Counted from the stretch's first letter, positions 53,089 to 62,828 are shown. The stretch is 64,000 bases of DNA from Apilactobacillus timberlakei (GCF_002993965.1 NZ_POST01000004.1:44742-108741), one strand, 5' to 3'. Numbers and translations are program-made. Notes: a model not told the origin generated them from the letters alone.

Positions 53089-54213
53089 ATGACAGAAGAT
53101 TATAAAATTAGGGTTCAAAATGTAACAAAAGAATATGACTTATTTAAAACTCAAGCTGACAAATTAAAATCATTTTTTTCGATTAAAACTAATGTACCTC
53201 ATTTTTGGTCTTTAATGGGAATTTCTTTTGATGTCAAACCAGGAGAAACTTTAGGATTAATTGGGGTTAATGGTTCAGGTAAATCCACTATATCAAATAT
53301 AATATCTGGTATTATTCCACAAACTAGTGGTTTTGTTGATGTTAGAGGGGATACATCAATTGTTGCAATTAGTGCTGGTTTAAGAAAAAATTTAACTGGT
53401 CGTGAAAATATTAGATTAAAATCTTTAATGCAAGGTCTTACTAATAACCAAATTGATAATATGATGGATGATATTATTTCTTTTGCTGATATTGGTGATT
53501 TCGTTGATCAACCGGTTAAAAGTTATTCCAGTGGTATGAGGTCTAGATTAGGATTCTCAATTGCTGTTCATATTAAGCCTGATATTTTGATCATTGACGA
53601 AGCACTATCTGTTGGTGATGATACATTTTATCAAAAATGTGTTGATAAAATTGCTGGTTTTAAATCTGAAGGTAAAACCATTATTTTTGTTAGTCACTCT
53701 TTAAGACAAATCGAGTTGCTTTGTGATCGTGTAGCCTGGATTAATTATGGTGAATTAAAAACTATCGGTAAAACTAAGGATGTTACTAAGAAATATCGTG
53801 AATTTACTAAATGGTTTAAAGGTCTATCCAAACAACAAAAAGTTGATTTTGAAACTGATAAAAAGCAAATTCAAAAAGACTTTGATATTAATAAATATCA
53901 AAATCAGGTAATTGAAACTGAACAAAAAGAACATCCTGATGAAAAAAGGGTAGCTGCAAAAATAAAGAAACGTTTCTATAGTTCTGTTATTAGTGAAAAA
54001 ATGCCCAAATTAACGGTTGCATTTACTTGGTTGGTTGTTTTTGCAACTATGTTTTTCTGTTTAGTAAATATTTCTGGTCATTCGATTAGTCATATTGTTA
54101 AAAATCCTTCTTCAATTGTAAAACCTTCAAAAACATTGAAGTTGCCTGGTAAATTAGAACAGGCATCAGGTATTAAAAAACATCATAAAACTCAAAAAAT
54201 GAGTGTAAAATAA
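53089..54213 (+). CDS. tagH: Teichoic-acid-type ABC exporter ATPase (TagH-like)
   Basis: 374 aa. The N-terminal ABC domain has Walker A LIGVNGSGKST, signature YSSGMRSRLGFS and Walker B ILIIDEALSVGDD, the VGD variant typical of polysaccharide/teichoic acid exporters. A charged linker follows, then one membrane helix (about residues 313-333, LTVAFTWLVVFATMFFCLVN) and a short basic outside tail, like TagH but shorter than the B. subtilis form. ATG 53089 follows TAGGAAG. The expected permease gene tagG is not adjacent. Which polymer it exports is unknown. Confidence 0.82.
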   Translation: MTEDYKIRVQNVTKEYDLFKTQADKLKSFFSIKTNVPHFWSLMGISFDVKPGETLGLIGVNGSGKSTISNIISGIIPQTSGFVDVRGDTSIVAISAGLRKNLTGRENIRLKSLMQGLTNNQIDNMMDDIISFADIGDFVDQPVKSYSSGMRSRLGFSIAVHIKPDILIIDEALSVGDDTFYQKCVDKIAGFKSEGKTIIFVSHSLRQIELLCDRVAWINYGELKTIGKTKDVTKKYREFTKWFKGLSKQQKVDFETDKKQIQKDFDINKYQNQVIETEQKEHPDEKRVAAKIKKRFYSSVISEKMPKLTVAFTWLVVFATMFFCLVNISGHSISHIVKNPSSIVKPSKTLKLPGKLEQASGIKKHHKTQKMSVK

Positions 54214-54216
54214 TAA

Positions 54217-54241
54217 TAAATCCGTTTATGCGGATTTTTTT
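54217..54241 (+). terminator. tagH-like gene terminator
   Basis: AAATCCG, loop TTTATG-like, CGGATTT and T-run. It is short, so partial read-through into the next gene is possible. Confidence 0.7.
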
Positions 54242-54260
54242 AGTAAGGAGATATTATGTA

Positions 54261-54581
54261 ATGTCTGAAGAATATAAGAGCGATGAAACATTAGATTTGA
54301 TTGAACAAATTACTAGGCTAGATGGAAGCAAGTATATGGAAATCAGTAACATGGTGCAGAACGGTCGAGCTGAATTGGCTGCAGAGAAAGGATTTATTAA
54401 GGAAGTGAGAATTCTTCAATTAAATATTCCTCATTCTGATCATGTTGCAAATTATGAAGACTACATTAACAAAAATTATACGATGCCGGATGAAAATTTA
54501 GATCATTTTGAAGAATGGAAAAAGAACGACGAAATGAAACAAGAAGTTCAAATGATTTTGAAAGAAAATCATGTTGGATAA
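54261..54581 (+). CDS. Hypothetical protein, 106 aa
   Basis: Not recognised. ATG 54261 is chosen because AAGGAG lies 10 bases before it; the longer frame to 54228 starts inside the preceding terminator. The product (MSEEYKSDETLDLIEQITRLD ...) is acidic, without signal or membrane segment, mostly helical in appearance, with a central AELAAEKGFIKEVRILQLNIPHSDHV-type stretch (about residues 42-68) and an acidic D/E/K C-terminus. It lies just after a TagH-like ATPase and ends at a strong terminator. No function can be proposed. Confidence 0.75.
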   Translation: MSEEYKSDETLDLIEQITRLDGSKYMEISNMVQNGRAELAAEKGFIKEVRILQLNIPHSDHVANYEDYINKNYTMPDENLDHFEEWKKNDEMKQEVQMILKENHVG

Positions 54582-54616
54582 AAAAAGACTGCTGAAATAA
54601 TCAGCAGTCTTTTATA
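54579..54616 (+). terminator. Terminator after the 106-aa protein
   Basis: AAAAAAGACTGCTGA, loop AATAA-like, TCAGCAGTCTTTT. Confidence 0.9.
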
Positions 54617-54732
54617 TTATGTGTCCACTCATATGTTACAGAAAATAATAGCAATAAAAAATTAAGCAACATTTAGTGGTTAATTTGAATATGTATTTAT
54701 AATTATAACGTAAATTATTAAGTAGTTCAACG

Positions 54733-54775
54733 TAATATATTAGATAATCAGTTATGTTAATATATTAGATAATCA
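54733..54775. repeat. Two 18-bp direct repeats before the antiporter gene
   Basis: TAATATATTAGATAATCA occurs at 54733-54750 and again at 54758-54775, separated by GTTATGT (25-bp period). The second copy ends 25 bases before the start codon. Possible operator pair or duplicated promoter segment. Confidence 0.85.
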
Positions 54776-54800
54776 TATTTTTTTGAAGGGGATGATTTAT

Positions 54801-55943
54801 TTGAATTACTTGATTGAACTAATTTTAATATTATTGTTTACAATAATATTTGGTAGGCTATTTCAAAAATTCGGTTTGCCAGGGGTAGTAGGACAATTAA
54901 TCAGTGGGGTATTTATGGGCCCATCGATCTTAAATATTGTTCATACTGGATCTATAATTAGTATTTTTTCAGACATTGGCGTAATTATATTAATGTTTAT
55001 TGCTGGATTAGAAAGCAATTTAGATCTATTAAAAAAATATTTAAAGCCCAGTTTATTTGTTGCAATTTTAGGTATTATAGCACCTATCTTGTTCATGTAC
55101 ATTGCTGGCATTATGCATCATTTTTCTAATGTAGAAAGTTTGTTTATTGGAATTATTTTTGCGGCTACTTCTGTTTCTATATCGGTTGAAGTTTTGAGAG
55201 AAATGAAAGAACTAGATAGCGTTGAGGGAATCACTATTTTAGGCGCTGCAGTAGCTGATGATGTTTTATCAATCTTAGCTTTGAGCTTTGCAGTATCTTT
55301 CTTTGGAGTTAGTGATGTTGATAATACTAATATTATTATCACTATCTTACTTCAAATTTGTTTCTTTATCCTTATTTATGTTTTATATAAAATAATTACC
55401 AAATGGTTAAATCTTTTTATAAAAAAATTTAATTTAGGAATCACTGAAATTGCTATGATTACATGTCTAGCGCTATCTTATTTGGCTGAAGAAACATCTT
55501 TAAGTGCCATTACTGGGGCTTTTTTTGCTGGAATTATATTTAGTCGTACTGATTTTAAAAAAGATATATCTGATAAATTTGAAAATATTGGATATTCATT
55601 ATTTATTCCAGTTTTTTTTGCTAATGTAGGATTGAATTTGGAAATAAGCGGGATTATAAATAATTTATTAATTTTTGTTATATTTACTGTATTAGCAGTT
55701 ATAACTAAATTCTTTGGTGCAATGCTTGGTGCTAAATTAAGTAAATTCAATTCAATATCTTCAATGGAAATTGGTGCTGGAATGATTAGTAGGGGTGAAG
55801 TGGGACTCATTATAGCTGGCATTGGATTAAATGCTCATTTGATTAGTGAAGGTTATTATTCAACTATAATTGCTTCAATAGTTGCTACAACCTTAATAGC
55901 ACCTATAATTTTAAGAAAAATTATTTTAATAAAGAAGAGATGA
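54801..55943 (+). CDS. CPA2 family cation/proton antiporter
   Basis: 380 aa, about twelve membrane helices and no C-terminal RCK domain. KFGLPGVVGQLISGVFMGPSIL is the conserved CPA2 (KefB/NapA-type) opening; LMFIAGLESNLDLLKK, AAVADDVLSILAL with the ion-binding Asp pair, and GAGMISRGEVGLIIAGIGL follow. TTG 54801 is chosen because AAGGGG lies 9 bases before it. An 85-aa membrane protein gene starts 4 bases after its stop. Na+ or K+ as substrate is open. Confidence 0.9.
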   Translation: MNYLIELILILLFTIIFGRLFQKFGLPGVVGQLISGVFMGPSILNIVHTGSIISIFSDIGVIILMFIAGLESNLDLLKKYLKPSLFVAILGIIAPILFMYIAGIMHHFSNVESLFIGIIFAATSVSISVEVLREMKELDSVEGITILGAAVADDVLSILALSFAVSFFGVSDVDNTNIIITILLQICFFILIYVLYKIITKWLNLFIKKFNLGITEIAMITCLALSYLAEETSLSAITGAFFAGIIFSRTDFKKDISDKFENIGYSLFIPVFFANVGLNLEISGIINNLLIFVIFTVLAVITKFFGAMLGAKLSKFNSISSMEIGAGMISRGEVGLIIAGIGLNAHLISEGYYSTIIASIVATTLIAPIILRKIILIKKR

Positions 55944-55947
55944 TACA

Positions 55948-56205
55948 ATGAATTCATTCACTAAAGAAATGTTACTTAATTTAGGATTATTGGTATTTCC
56001 ATTTATATTTATCATAAGTGGAATAAGTGATTCATCACCGGTCTTATATATTGGTATTATGTTGTTAGGAATTATTTGTTTATTAATGGCACCAATATAC
56101 GTTTATTATTGGTTTAACAATCCTAAGGGCCTTTGGTATCGAAAAACACTTGCTATTGTTTATATTATCGTATTAATGGCATGTATCAATTCATATATTT
56201 TTTAG
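55948..56205 (+). CDS. Small membrane protein, 85 aa
   Basis: Three predicted membrane helices (about residues 10-27, 30-52 and 64-82) with a PKGLWYRKT loop. No family recognised. ATG 55948 follows GAAGAGA, four bases after the antiporter gene, so the two are coupled and this may be an accessory of the antiporter (inference from spacing only). Confidence 0.75.
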   Translation: MNSFTKEMLLNLGLLVFPFIFIISGISDSSPVLYIGIMLLGIICLLMAPIYVYYWFNNPKGLWYRKTLAIVYIIVLMACINSYIF

Positions 56206-56207
56206 TA

Positions 56208-56247
56208 ATAAAAAAAGATTTACCAAATTAATGGTAAATCTTTTTAT
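56208..56247. terminator. Bidirectional terminator 85-aa gene / kup
   Basis: AAAAAGATTTACCA, short AT loop, TGGTAAATCTTTTT. Confidence 0.88.
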
Positions 56248-58283
56248 TTACTATTTTTTCTAGAATGAATTGAATGATATATCTTTCTTTGTACTAAATA
56301 TTGATCATGTTGCATTGTTATAAATAATGGTGAAGATTCTTCAATTACATTACTGAATTCTAATCCATACCAGGAAATAGGAGAAGCAGTAATATTTTGT
56401 AAGAATATTCTTCCAGAAATTAGTTGACGATCAAAGGCATTAATTTCAGAATTTAATGCTAAATCAGAAGGTCTTTCATTAATAATAACAAATTTAAAAT
56501 CACCGACATTACCAGGAACATTAGTTGATGAATAACGTTGTTTTTGTGGATCAATTACACCTTGTTCTATTAAATAATGAACAATTTGATGTAAATAAAT
56601 GCTTACACTTTGTTGTTTTCTAAATCCTAAGTAAAGTTGAATATCTACAACATTTTTAGTATCTAATAAATCAACAGTATAATTACTTTCGTAAGGATTA
56701 TTAGTTTCATTAACCGTTACAAACCAATAAACTTTGGCACGTTTAGGTTCTTTATCTAGAATAGAATACATAGTACTACGTTTGATTTGATAATCATTCT
56801 TAATTTTAGTCATGTAAACTAAGTTAGATGTATACAAAGGAATTGAATCATCATTACTTAATTCTGATAATTGTTTACGATAATCCAATAATGAAACGTA
56901 TTCACTTTCTTTTTCATAATGATCACGACGTTTGTTACCGAAGTACCAAAGAATCATAACCAATAAAATAGAAAGCATAATAATTAGGGTTACATATCCA
57001 CCATGCACGAATTTAACAACACTTGCTAAGAAGAATGTAAATTCGATTACTGCAAAGAATAGAGCAACGAAAAATGCAAAGACACGTTTAATCTTGGATG
57101 ACAAGAATTCAAATAATAATAAAGTAGTCATTAACATCGTAATTGTAATTGCTAATCCGTAAGCTGATTCCATCCGTTCTGAACTTCTGAAGAACCATAA
57201 TACAATAAATGTAACTATACATAAGAACCAATTAACGGTCGCAATATAGATTTGACTTCTTACATTACTTGGATGTTTAACAATCATTCGAGGCAAGAAC
57301 TTCAAACCAATTGCTTCATCTACTAATGTAAATGATCCTGTAATTAGTGCTTGTGATGCAATAATAGCTGCTAATGCTGCAATTGCAATTGCAAAGCCAC
57401 GTAAACTACTTGGCAACATATCATAAAATGGATTTAAATTTTTTAATCCGGCAAATGCAGGATTATGGGCATTTTTAATAATCCAAGCACCTTGACCTAA
57501 ATAGTTAAGAATTAATGAAATATATACAAATGGCCAAGTACCATATATATTCTTTTTACCAACATGTCCCATATCAGAATATAATGCTTCAGCACCAGTA
57601 GTTGCAAGAAAAATACTACCTAAAATAAAAATACCAGATTTATTAGTAGGGCTAAATAAAATTCTTACAGCATAGATTGGATTAAAAGCCTTTAGAATCA
57701 TAGGATAATGTAATAAATTAATAATCCCCATAATTGCTAAAAATGAGAACCAAACTAGCATAACAGGACCAAATGAATTTCCAATAATTCCAGTCCCAAA
57801 CCTTTGAATAATAAATAAAACTAATAATACACAAGATGTAATTATTACAACATCTTGTTGGGAATTACTGAAAGAGATGGCCCCAAATGATTGTCCCTTC
57901 AAACCTTCAACAGCAGAAGTTACGGTAACCGCAGGAGTTAGAGTACCATCAGCTAAAAGGGCAGCTCCACCAATTAAAGCTGGCCAAACTAACCACTTTG
58001 CTCGACGCCTTACTAATGCATAAAGAGCAAAAATACCACCTTCACCATTGTTATCGGCTTTCATTGTAATTAAGACATATTTCACGGTAGTAATAATCAT
58101 AAGGGTCCAAATTATTAGTGAAATAGATCCTACAATGTAATCTGGAGTAATGTCAGACATTTTTCCGGCATCACCGATAATTGCATTCATTACATACAAA
58201 GGCGATGTACCAATATCACCATAAACAATACCTAATGCAATCAACATTCCGGCAAAGGATAGCTTATCAAATTTAGCTTTCAT
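56244..58283 (-). CDS. kup: Potassium uptake protein Kup
   Basis: Kup/HAK family K+/H+ symporter, 679 aa. Twelve membrane helices in the first 430 residues with [17 protein letters not shown] (selectivity region), [22 protein letters not shown] and [23 protein letters not shown], then a cytoplasmic C-terminal domain of about 240 residues. ATG 58283 follows GGAGGAT on the minus strand; the longer frame to 58427 adds a hydrophobic stretch upstream of that site and is rejected. Divergent from the ArsB-like gene. Kup proteins are c-di-AMP targets in some lactic acid bacteria, and cdaA is nearby. Confidence 0.96.
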   Translation of the reverse strand: MKAKFDKLSFAGMLIALGIVYGDIGTSPLYVMNAIIGDAGKMSDITPDYIVGSISLIIWTLMIITTVKYVLITMKADNNGEGGIFALYALVRRRAKWLVWPALIGGAALLADGTLTPAVTVTSAVEGLKGQSFGAISFSNSQQDVVIITSCVLLVLFIIQRFGTGIIGNSFGPVMLVWFSFLAIMGIINLLHYPMILKAFNPIYAVRILFSPTNKSGIFILGSIFLATTGAEALYSDMGHVGKKNIYGTWPFVYISLILNYLGQGAWIIKNAHNPAFAGLKNLNPFYDMLPSSLRGFAIAIAALAAIIASQALITGSFTLVDEAIGLKFLPRMIVKHPSNVRSQIYIATVNWFLCIVTFIVLWFFRSSERMESAYGLAITITMLMTTLLLFEFLSSKIKRVFAFFVALFFAVIEFTFFLASVVKFVHGGYVTLIIMLSILLVMILWYFGNKRRDHYEKESEYVSLLDYRKQLSELSNDDSIPLYTSNLVYMTKIKNDYQIKRSTMYSILDKEPKRAKVYWFVTVNETNNPYESNYTVDLLDTKNVVDIQLYLGFRKQQSVSIYLHQIVHYLIEQGVIDPQKQRYSSTNVPGNVGDFKFVIINERPSDLALNSEINAFDRQLISGRIFLQNITASPISWYGLEFSNVIEESSPLFITMQHDQYLVQRKIYHSIHSRKNSK

Positions 58284-58451
58284 AACTAAATCCTCCAAAT
58301 AAATATAAAATTTTATGTAATTTTTACCTAATAGAATACAACATACCACTAAATAAGCACACTTTAAAGAAAAAGTAGAAAATATTAGAATAAATGTTAA
58401 ATTATATATAAAGATAAAAAATTGCAATTAAAAAATGGGATGAATTTATAA

Positions 58452-59549
58452 ATGAATAAAATTAAAAATAATATTTTTTACGACCCAATACTTAAAATTG
58501 TTATCGTGATACTCATTCTAATGTTGTTTATTGGTAATCCTAGAATGAATGATATTAATTTCACTACCATTATATCTTTATTTACTATGATGATGTTAGT
58601 TTTAATTATTAAATCTCTAAATATTTTAAAATTCTTTAGCAATTATATAATTAACATTTCCAATAGTACTCGACAAATAGTTTCTTTGATGACAATATTT
58701 TCTTTTCTGGGGTCCATGCTAGTCACAAATGATATCGCAATTATCACTTTAGTACCTTTATATATAGAAATTGCTTATACACAAAAATTATCAATTCCAT
58801 ATCCGGTAACGTTGATTACAATTGCTGCTAATCTAGGTAGTTCTGTAACTCCATTTGGTAATCCACAAAATGTATTCTTATTATCATATTATCATTTATC
58901 AATTAATCAATTTTTTAGTCCAGCTTTTATAATTCTATTATTAGGAATATTTGTTTTAGGGTGTCTGATATTATTTGTAAAAAATAAAAAAATTAATTCC
59001 AATAATTTATCAAAAATTAACTTGGATTACAAAAAATGTTTGCCGGTTATTATATTAATCATCTTTATATTTATGGGCATATTTGAGGTAATTAACTTAT
59101 GGATTCCTTTTGCAATAACCTTAATTTATGGAAATTATATTAATCGTTCAACAATTACTGACGTAGATTATTCATTATTGCTATCTTTTGTTGGATTTTT
59201 TTTGATTGTTGGTATTTTAAGTCGCAACCAATTGGTTATTAGTAGCTTGAATCATTTACTGAATACACCACATCAAGTATTTTTTTCGGGGGCGCTAATT
59301 AGTCAAATCATTAGTAATGTTCCAGGAGCAGTCTTGATTGCAAAATTTACTAATGATTTTTATTCATTATATTTAGGCGTTAATATTGGTGGCTTAGGTA
59401 GCTTAGTTGCATCTTTAGCAAACTTATTAGCTTTTAAGCAGGTTCAAAAATATTCAACTAAGAGTAGTTGGCAATTTTTAAAAATTTTTACCTTGACTAA
59501 TATTATGTTGTTACTATTATCAATAATATTAATCAGTTTTATAATATAG
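58452..59549 (+). CDS. Anion or Na+/H+ transporter of the ArsB/CitT (ion transporter) superfamily
   Basis: 365 aa with about eleven membrane helices. The ITIAANLGSSVTPFGNPQNVFLLS segment (about residues 116-139) is the hairpin motif shared by ArsB, NhaD and CitT families, and a second inverted copy is suggested near the C-terminus (NIGGLGSLVASLANLLAFK). Substrate not predictable. ATG 58452 follows AATGGGATG. No arsR or citrate lyase gene is near. No clear terminator after it. Confidence 0.8.
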   Translation: MNKIKNNIFYDPILKIVIVILILMLFIGNPRMNDINFTTIISLFTMMMLVLIIKSLNILKFFSNYIINISNSTRQIVSLMTIFSFLGSMLVTNDIAIITLVPLYIEIAYTQKLSIPYPVTLITIAANLGSSVTPFGNPQNVFLLSYYHLSINQFFSPAFIILLLGIFVLGCLILFVKNKKINSNNLSKINLDYKKCLPVIILIIFIFMGIFEVINLWIPFAITLIYGNYINRSTITDVDYSLLLSFVGFFLIVGILSRNQLVISSLNHLLNTPHQVFFSGALISQIISNVPGAVLIAKFTNDFYSLYLGVNIGGLGSLVASLANLLAFKQVQKYSTKSSWQFLKIFTLTNIMLLLLSIILISFII

Positions 59550-59623
59550 AAACAAATTATTAACGTTTTTTTATAATGTATGTAATAATTTAAATAGTTA
59601 ACAATTAGAGAGGAATGATTTTA

Positions 59624-60409
59624 ATGTATACAGATCTTAAGGGAAAAGTTGCAGTTGTTACTGGTGCTTCAAAAGGTATTGGTAATGCTGTTGCTACTCG
59701 TTTAGCAAATGAAAACATGAAGTTAGTATTTAATTATAATTCTGACGAAGCGGGAGCTCAAAAAGCTGTTGATCAAATTAAGCATGAAGGTGGAGACGCT
59801 GTTGCCGTTCAAGCCAATGTTGCTAAAGAAGAAGACATTCAAAAGTTAGTAGATACTGCTGTTGAACATTTTGGGACTTTAGACTTATGGATTAATAATG
59901 CTGGTATGGAAAAAGAAGCTCCAACTCATGAATTATCATTAGATGATTGGAACAAGGTTATTAATGTTAACTTAACAGGTACTTTCTTAGGTACTAAAGC
60001 TGCTTTAAATTATTTCTTAGATAATAATAAACAAGGTAACATTATTAACATGTCTTCAGTTCATCAACAAATTTCATGGCCACATTTTGCTGACTATGCA
60101 GCATCAAAGGGTGGTAGTAAATTACTTACTGAAACAGTTGCTAAAGAATATGCTGAAAAGAATATTCGTGTAAATGCAATTGCTCCAGGTGCAATTAATA
60201 CACCAATTAATGCTAAAAAGTTTGCTGATCCAAAGACTTATGCAGAAACTGCTGAATTAGTTCCTATGGGTCGTATTGGTAAGCCAAATGAAGTTGCTGC
60301 TGCAGCTGCTTGGTTAGCATCTGATGAATCATCATATGTAACTGGTGACACAATCTTTGTTGATGGTGGTATGAAGTTATATCCAGCATTCAATAATGGT
60401 CGTGGATAA
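59624..60409 (+). CDS. Short-chain dehydrogenase, glucose 1-dehydrogenase type
   Basis: 261 aa. It has the classical SDR layout: cofactor loop VVTGASKGIGNAVATRL, NNAG (INNAGM), catalytic Ser in NMSSVHQQIS, YAASK with Tyr and Lys, and the C-terminal GDTIFVDGGMKLYPAF common to Bacillus-type glucose 1-dehydrogenases. ATG 59624 follows AGAGAGGA; the ATG at 59615 overlaps that site. Substrate (glucose or another polyol/ketone) is inferred from similarity of the N- and C-termini. Convergent with the efflux gene. Confidence 0.85.
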   Translation: MYTDLKGKVAVVTGASKGIGNAVATRLANENMKLVFNYNSDEAGAQKAVDQIKHEGGDAVAVQANVAKEEDIQKLVDTAVEHFGTLDLWINNAGMEKEAPTHELSLDDWNKVINVNLTGTFLGTKAALNYFLDNNKQGNIINMSSVHQQISWPHFADYAASKGGSKLLTETVAKEYAEKNIRVNAIAPGAINTPINAKKFADPKTYAETAELVPMGRIGKPNEVAAAAAWLASDESSYVTGDTIFVDGGMKLYPAFNNGRG

Positions 60410-60429
60410 ATTAAAAATAAGCTTATTAT

Positions 60430-60468
60430 AAAAAAGGTTCACTGATTTGGATTCAGTGAACCTTTTTT
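60430..60468. terminator. Bidirectional terminator SDR / DHA2 efflux gene
   Basis: AAAAAAGGTTCACTGA, loop TTTGGAT, TCAGTGAACCTTTTTT. Confidence 0.94.
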
Positions 60469-61798
60469 ATAATGCTTTAAACCCAAAATCTTTGGGTTGT
60501 ATTAGGACCTCAATAATTGGATATATCATTAAAATTCCTAAAAAGATAAATCCATATTCATATGCGATATTAACACTTACAAAAGTTGATAATGCAGATA
60601 CAATTACTGAAATAAGTGAAACTCCTAATCCCTGTGCCATAGTCTGTAATACCGAGCTTAGAGTATTAGCAGAATTTCTTTCATTCATTGGAATTTCCGA
60701 AAATGTGACCGCATTATAACAAGTTAGTGCCAAAGATCGACCACAACCAGATAACAATGCTAATAACGCAATAATTATACCGCTTGTATTTGGACGGACT
60801 AATGCAATTAATGCTGTACTAACAGCAACGGTAATTAATGCTAAAATTAATGACCATTTATATTTAATTGCTTTAATTATCATATTGGTAAATGGTTTGA
60901 TTCCGATATTACCTATAAATACAAAAATTACATAGTATCCAGCAGTTAATGCGGACCAATGGAATACCGTTTGTAAATAGATAGTTAATAAATATGGTAA
61001 TGCACCGACAGATAGCCACAGAAAAGTTCCACCAGTTTGATAAATTCTGAATGAACTGACTTTTAAAGCCTTTATTTCAAATAATGGTTCTTTTGTTTTT
61101 GATAAATGGTATCCAACTAATAAAATCATTAACAAACCAATTATTACTAAAATACTTGATAATGTCCATAAATATTTACCATAAGTTGCTATTTCTGCAC
61201 CAATTAAAATTAGTCCAGATGACATAGCAATCTCAATAAAACCTAACAAATCAAATTTACTACGTATCTTATTATCATCTTTTTCAATTAATTTATTTCC
61301 AATAATTACGGCAATCAAACCAATAGGAATATTAAGCAAGAAAATCCACTGCCAACTAAGATATTTAACAATAAATCCTCCTAACATTGGTGCGATTGCA
61401 GGTGCAATTAAAGCAGGCCAAACTAAATAATTGGCCATTTTTAGTAATTGATTAGATGGAGTCTTTTCCAACATAATTAATCTAGCAGTGGGGGTCATTA
61501 ATGAACCAGCAAAACCTTGTACAAAACGACTAATTAGTAGGAAAGAAAATGTTGGAGCAACGGCATCTCCTAATGAACTAAGTACAAATAATGATGTTGC
61601 TAACATCCAAGCATTTTTTTTACCAATTCTTTTGGCAATCCATCCACTTAATGGGATGAAAATAGCCATGGTAATAAAATAAATACTAACAGTTAAAGAT
61701 AATGAATTAGTTGGGACATCCAAACTTTTACCAATATATGGTAGGGCAGTTGTTAAAATAGTTGCATCTAAAAATTGCATAAATAAGCTTGATGCCAT
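60467..61798 (-). CDS. MFS multidrug transporter, DHA2 (EmrB/QacA) type
   Basis: 443 aa or slightly more, with about fourteen helices expected. Helix 1 carries QFLDATILTTALPYIG (motif D1), then SGWIAKRIGKKNAW (motif A) and GGFIVKYLSWQWIFLLNIPIG (motif C-like). ATG 61798 has no ribosome site and would cut the usual cytoplasmic N-terminus. In frame upstream lies INNYKKVAILMASS preceded by AAAGGA, with an ATT at 61828 as the best-placed start. Substrate unknown. Convergent with the SDR gene; no adjacent regulator gene. Confidence 0.87.
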   Translation of the reverse strand: MASSLFMQFLDATILTTALPYIGKSLDVPTNSLSLTVSIYFITMAIFIPLSGWIAKRIGKKNAWMLATSLFVLSSLGDAVAPTFSFLLISRFVQGFAGSLMTPTARLIMLEKTPSNQLLKMANYLVWPALIAPAIAPMLGGFIVKYLSWQWIFLLNIPIGLIAVIIGNKLIEKDDNKIRSKFDLLGFIEIAMSSGLILIGAEIATYGKYLWTLSSILVIIGLLMILLVGYHLSKTKEPLFEIKALKVSSFRIYQTGGTFLWLSVGALPYLLTIYLQTVFHWSALTAGYYVIFVFIGNIGIKPFTNMIIKAIKYKWSLILALITVAVSTALIALVRPNTSGIIIALLALLSGCGRSLALTCYNAVTFSEIPMNERNSANTLSSVLQTMAQGLGVSLISVIVSALSTFVSVNIAYEYGFIFLGILMIYPIIEVLIQPKDFGFKAL

Positions 61799-61946
61799 TA
61801 AAATAGCTACTTTTTTATAATTATTAATATTAAGCCAAATCCTTTCTTCATAATGATAAAAACATATATAATATATTGTATCAGTACTTAAATTTTACTA
61901 TCAATTATTTAAGTAAAAATAATTATATAAAAATGAGGGATTATCT

Positions 61947-62828
61947 TTGAAGAAAGTACATAAATTAATTGATTCAACTTGGATTGAATTGGTTGATGCT
62001 AACACTAAAGAGGTAGTTAACACAATTGATGATTATAAATTACCTAACATCCTAAAGGGATACATGCTTGATAGACATGAACATTCTCGTTTTGAATATG
62101 ATTCTGTGAAAAAATATTCAGTTTTGATTGCACGTGCATTGATAAGCGGTCAAGATGAAAACGTTGATACTTCACCAGTAGTTGCTGCATTCACTGAAGA
62201 TGTTATTATAACTAAAAGTGATTCTAGATATCGTGTTAAACAACAAAGTAGTTGTAATAAATTTGATGTTATTTTTAGTATCTTAGAAAGAATTAATAAG
62301 CCATATATGAATAAATTAGATGAAATTAACGAAGATGTTGAACATTTACAAGGACTACGTAAAACTGTTAATAATAAACAACTTAACGAAATTGCTATTT
62401 TAAAAAATGACTTAGTCTACTTAAAATCATCTACAGCTGCTAATATTATGGCTATTAATCAATTACAAAAATCTAGTGATAATTTTGTAGTTCCGATTAC
62501 TTTTAATAATCATCAAGATCAGCATATTGATGATGTTGTTGTTGAATATAGTGAATGCAAATATATGTTTGACGTCAATGATGAGATTGTCAGTCAGATT
62601 GAAGATACTTATAGTAATATTATTAATAATAATTTAAATGAGACTATGAAAATTCTTACTATCTGGTCTTTAATTCTTGCAATTCCACCAATTATTAGTG
62701 GATTTTATGGGATGAACGTTGGGCTACCTTTTGCTGATAGTAGTTGGTCGTGGTTATTTACAGTATTTATTACATTTGTGATTATTTATCTAATGATGCG
62801 TTATTTACGAAAGCATCATGATTTATAA
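61947..62828 (+). CDS. CorA-like divalent cation transporter
   Basis: 293 aa. A large N-terminal cytoplasmic domain ends in a long helix, then two C-terminal membrane helices; the first is followed by YGMNVGLPF, the GMN selectivity motif of CorA channels, and the protein ends in a basic RYLRKHHDL tail. It transports Mg2+ and perhaps Co2+ or Ni2+ by family. TTG 61947 follows ATGAGGG. Stands alone, with the end of the gene meeting a small minus-strand frame. Confidence 0.92.
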   Translation: MKKVHKLIDSTWIELVDANTKEVVNTIDDYKLPNILKGYMLDRHEHSRFEYDSVKKYSVLIARALISGQDENVDTSPVVAAFTEDVIITKSDSRYRVKQQSSCNKFDVIFSILERINKPYMNKLDEINEDVEHLQGLRKTVNNKQLNEIAILKNDLVYLKSSTAANIMAINQLQKSSDNFVVPITFNNHQDQHIDDVVVEYSECKYMFDVNDEIVSQIEDTYSNIINNNLNETMKILTIWSLILAIPPIISGFYGMNVGLPFADSSWSWLFTVFITFVIIYLMMRYLRKHHDL

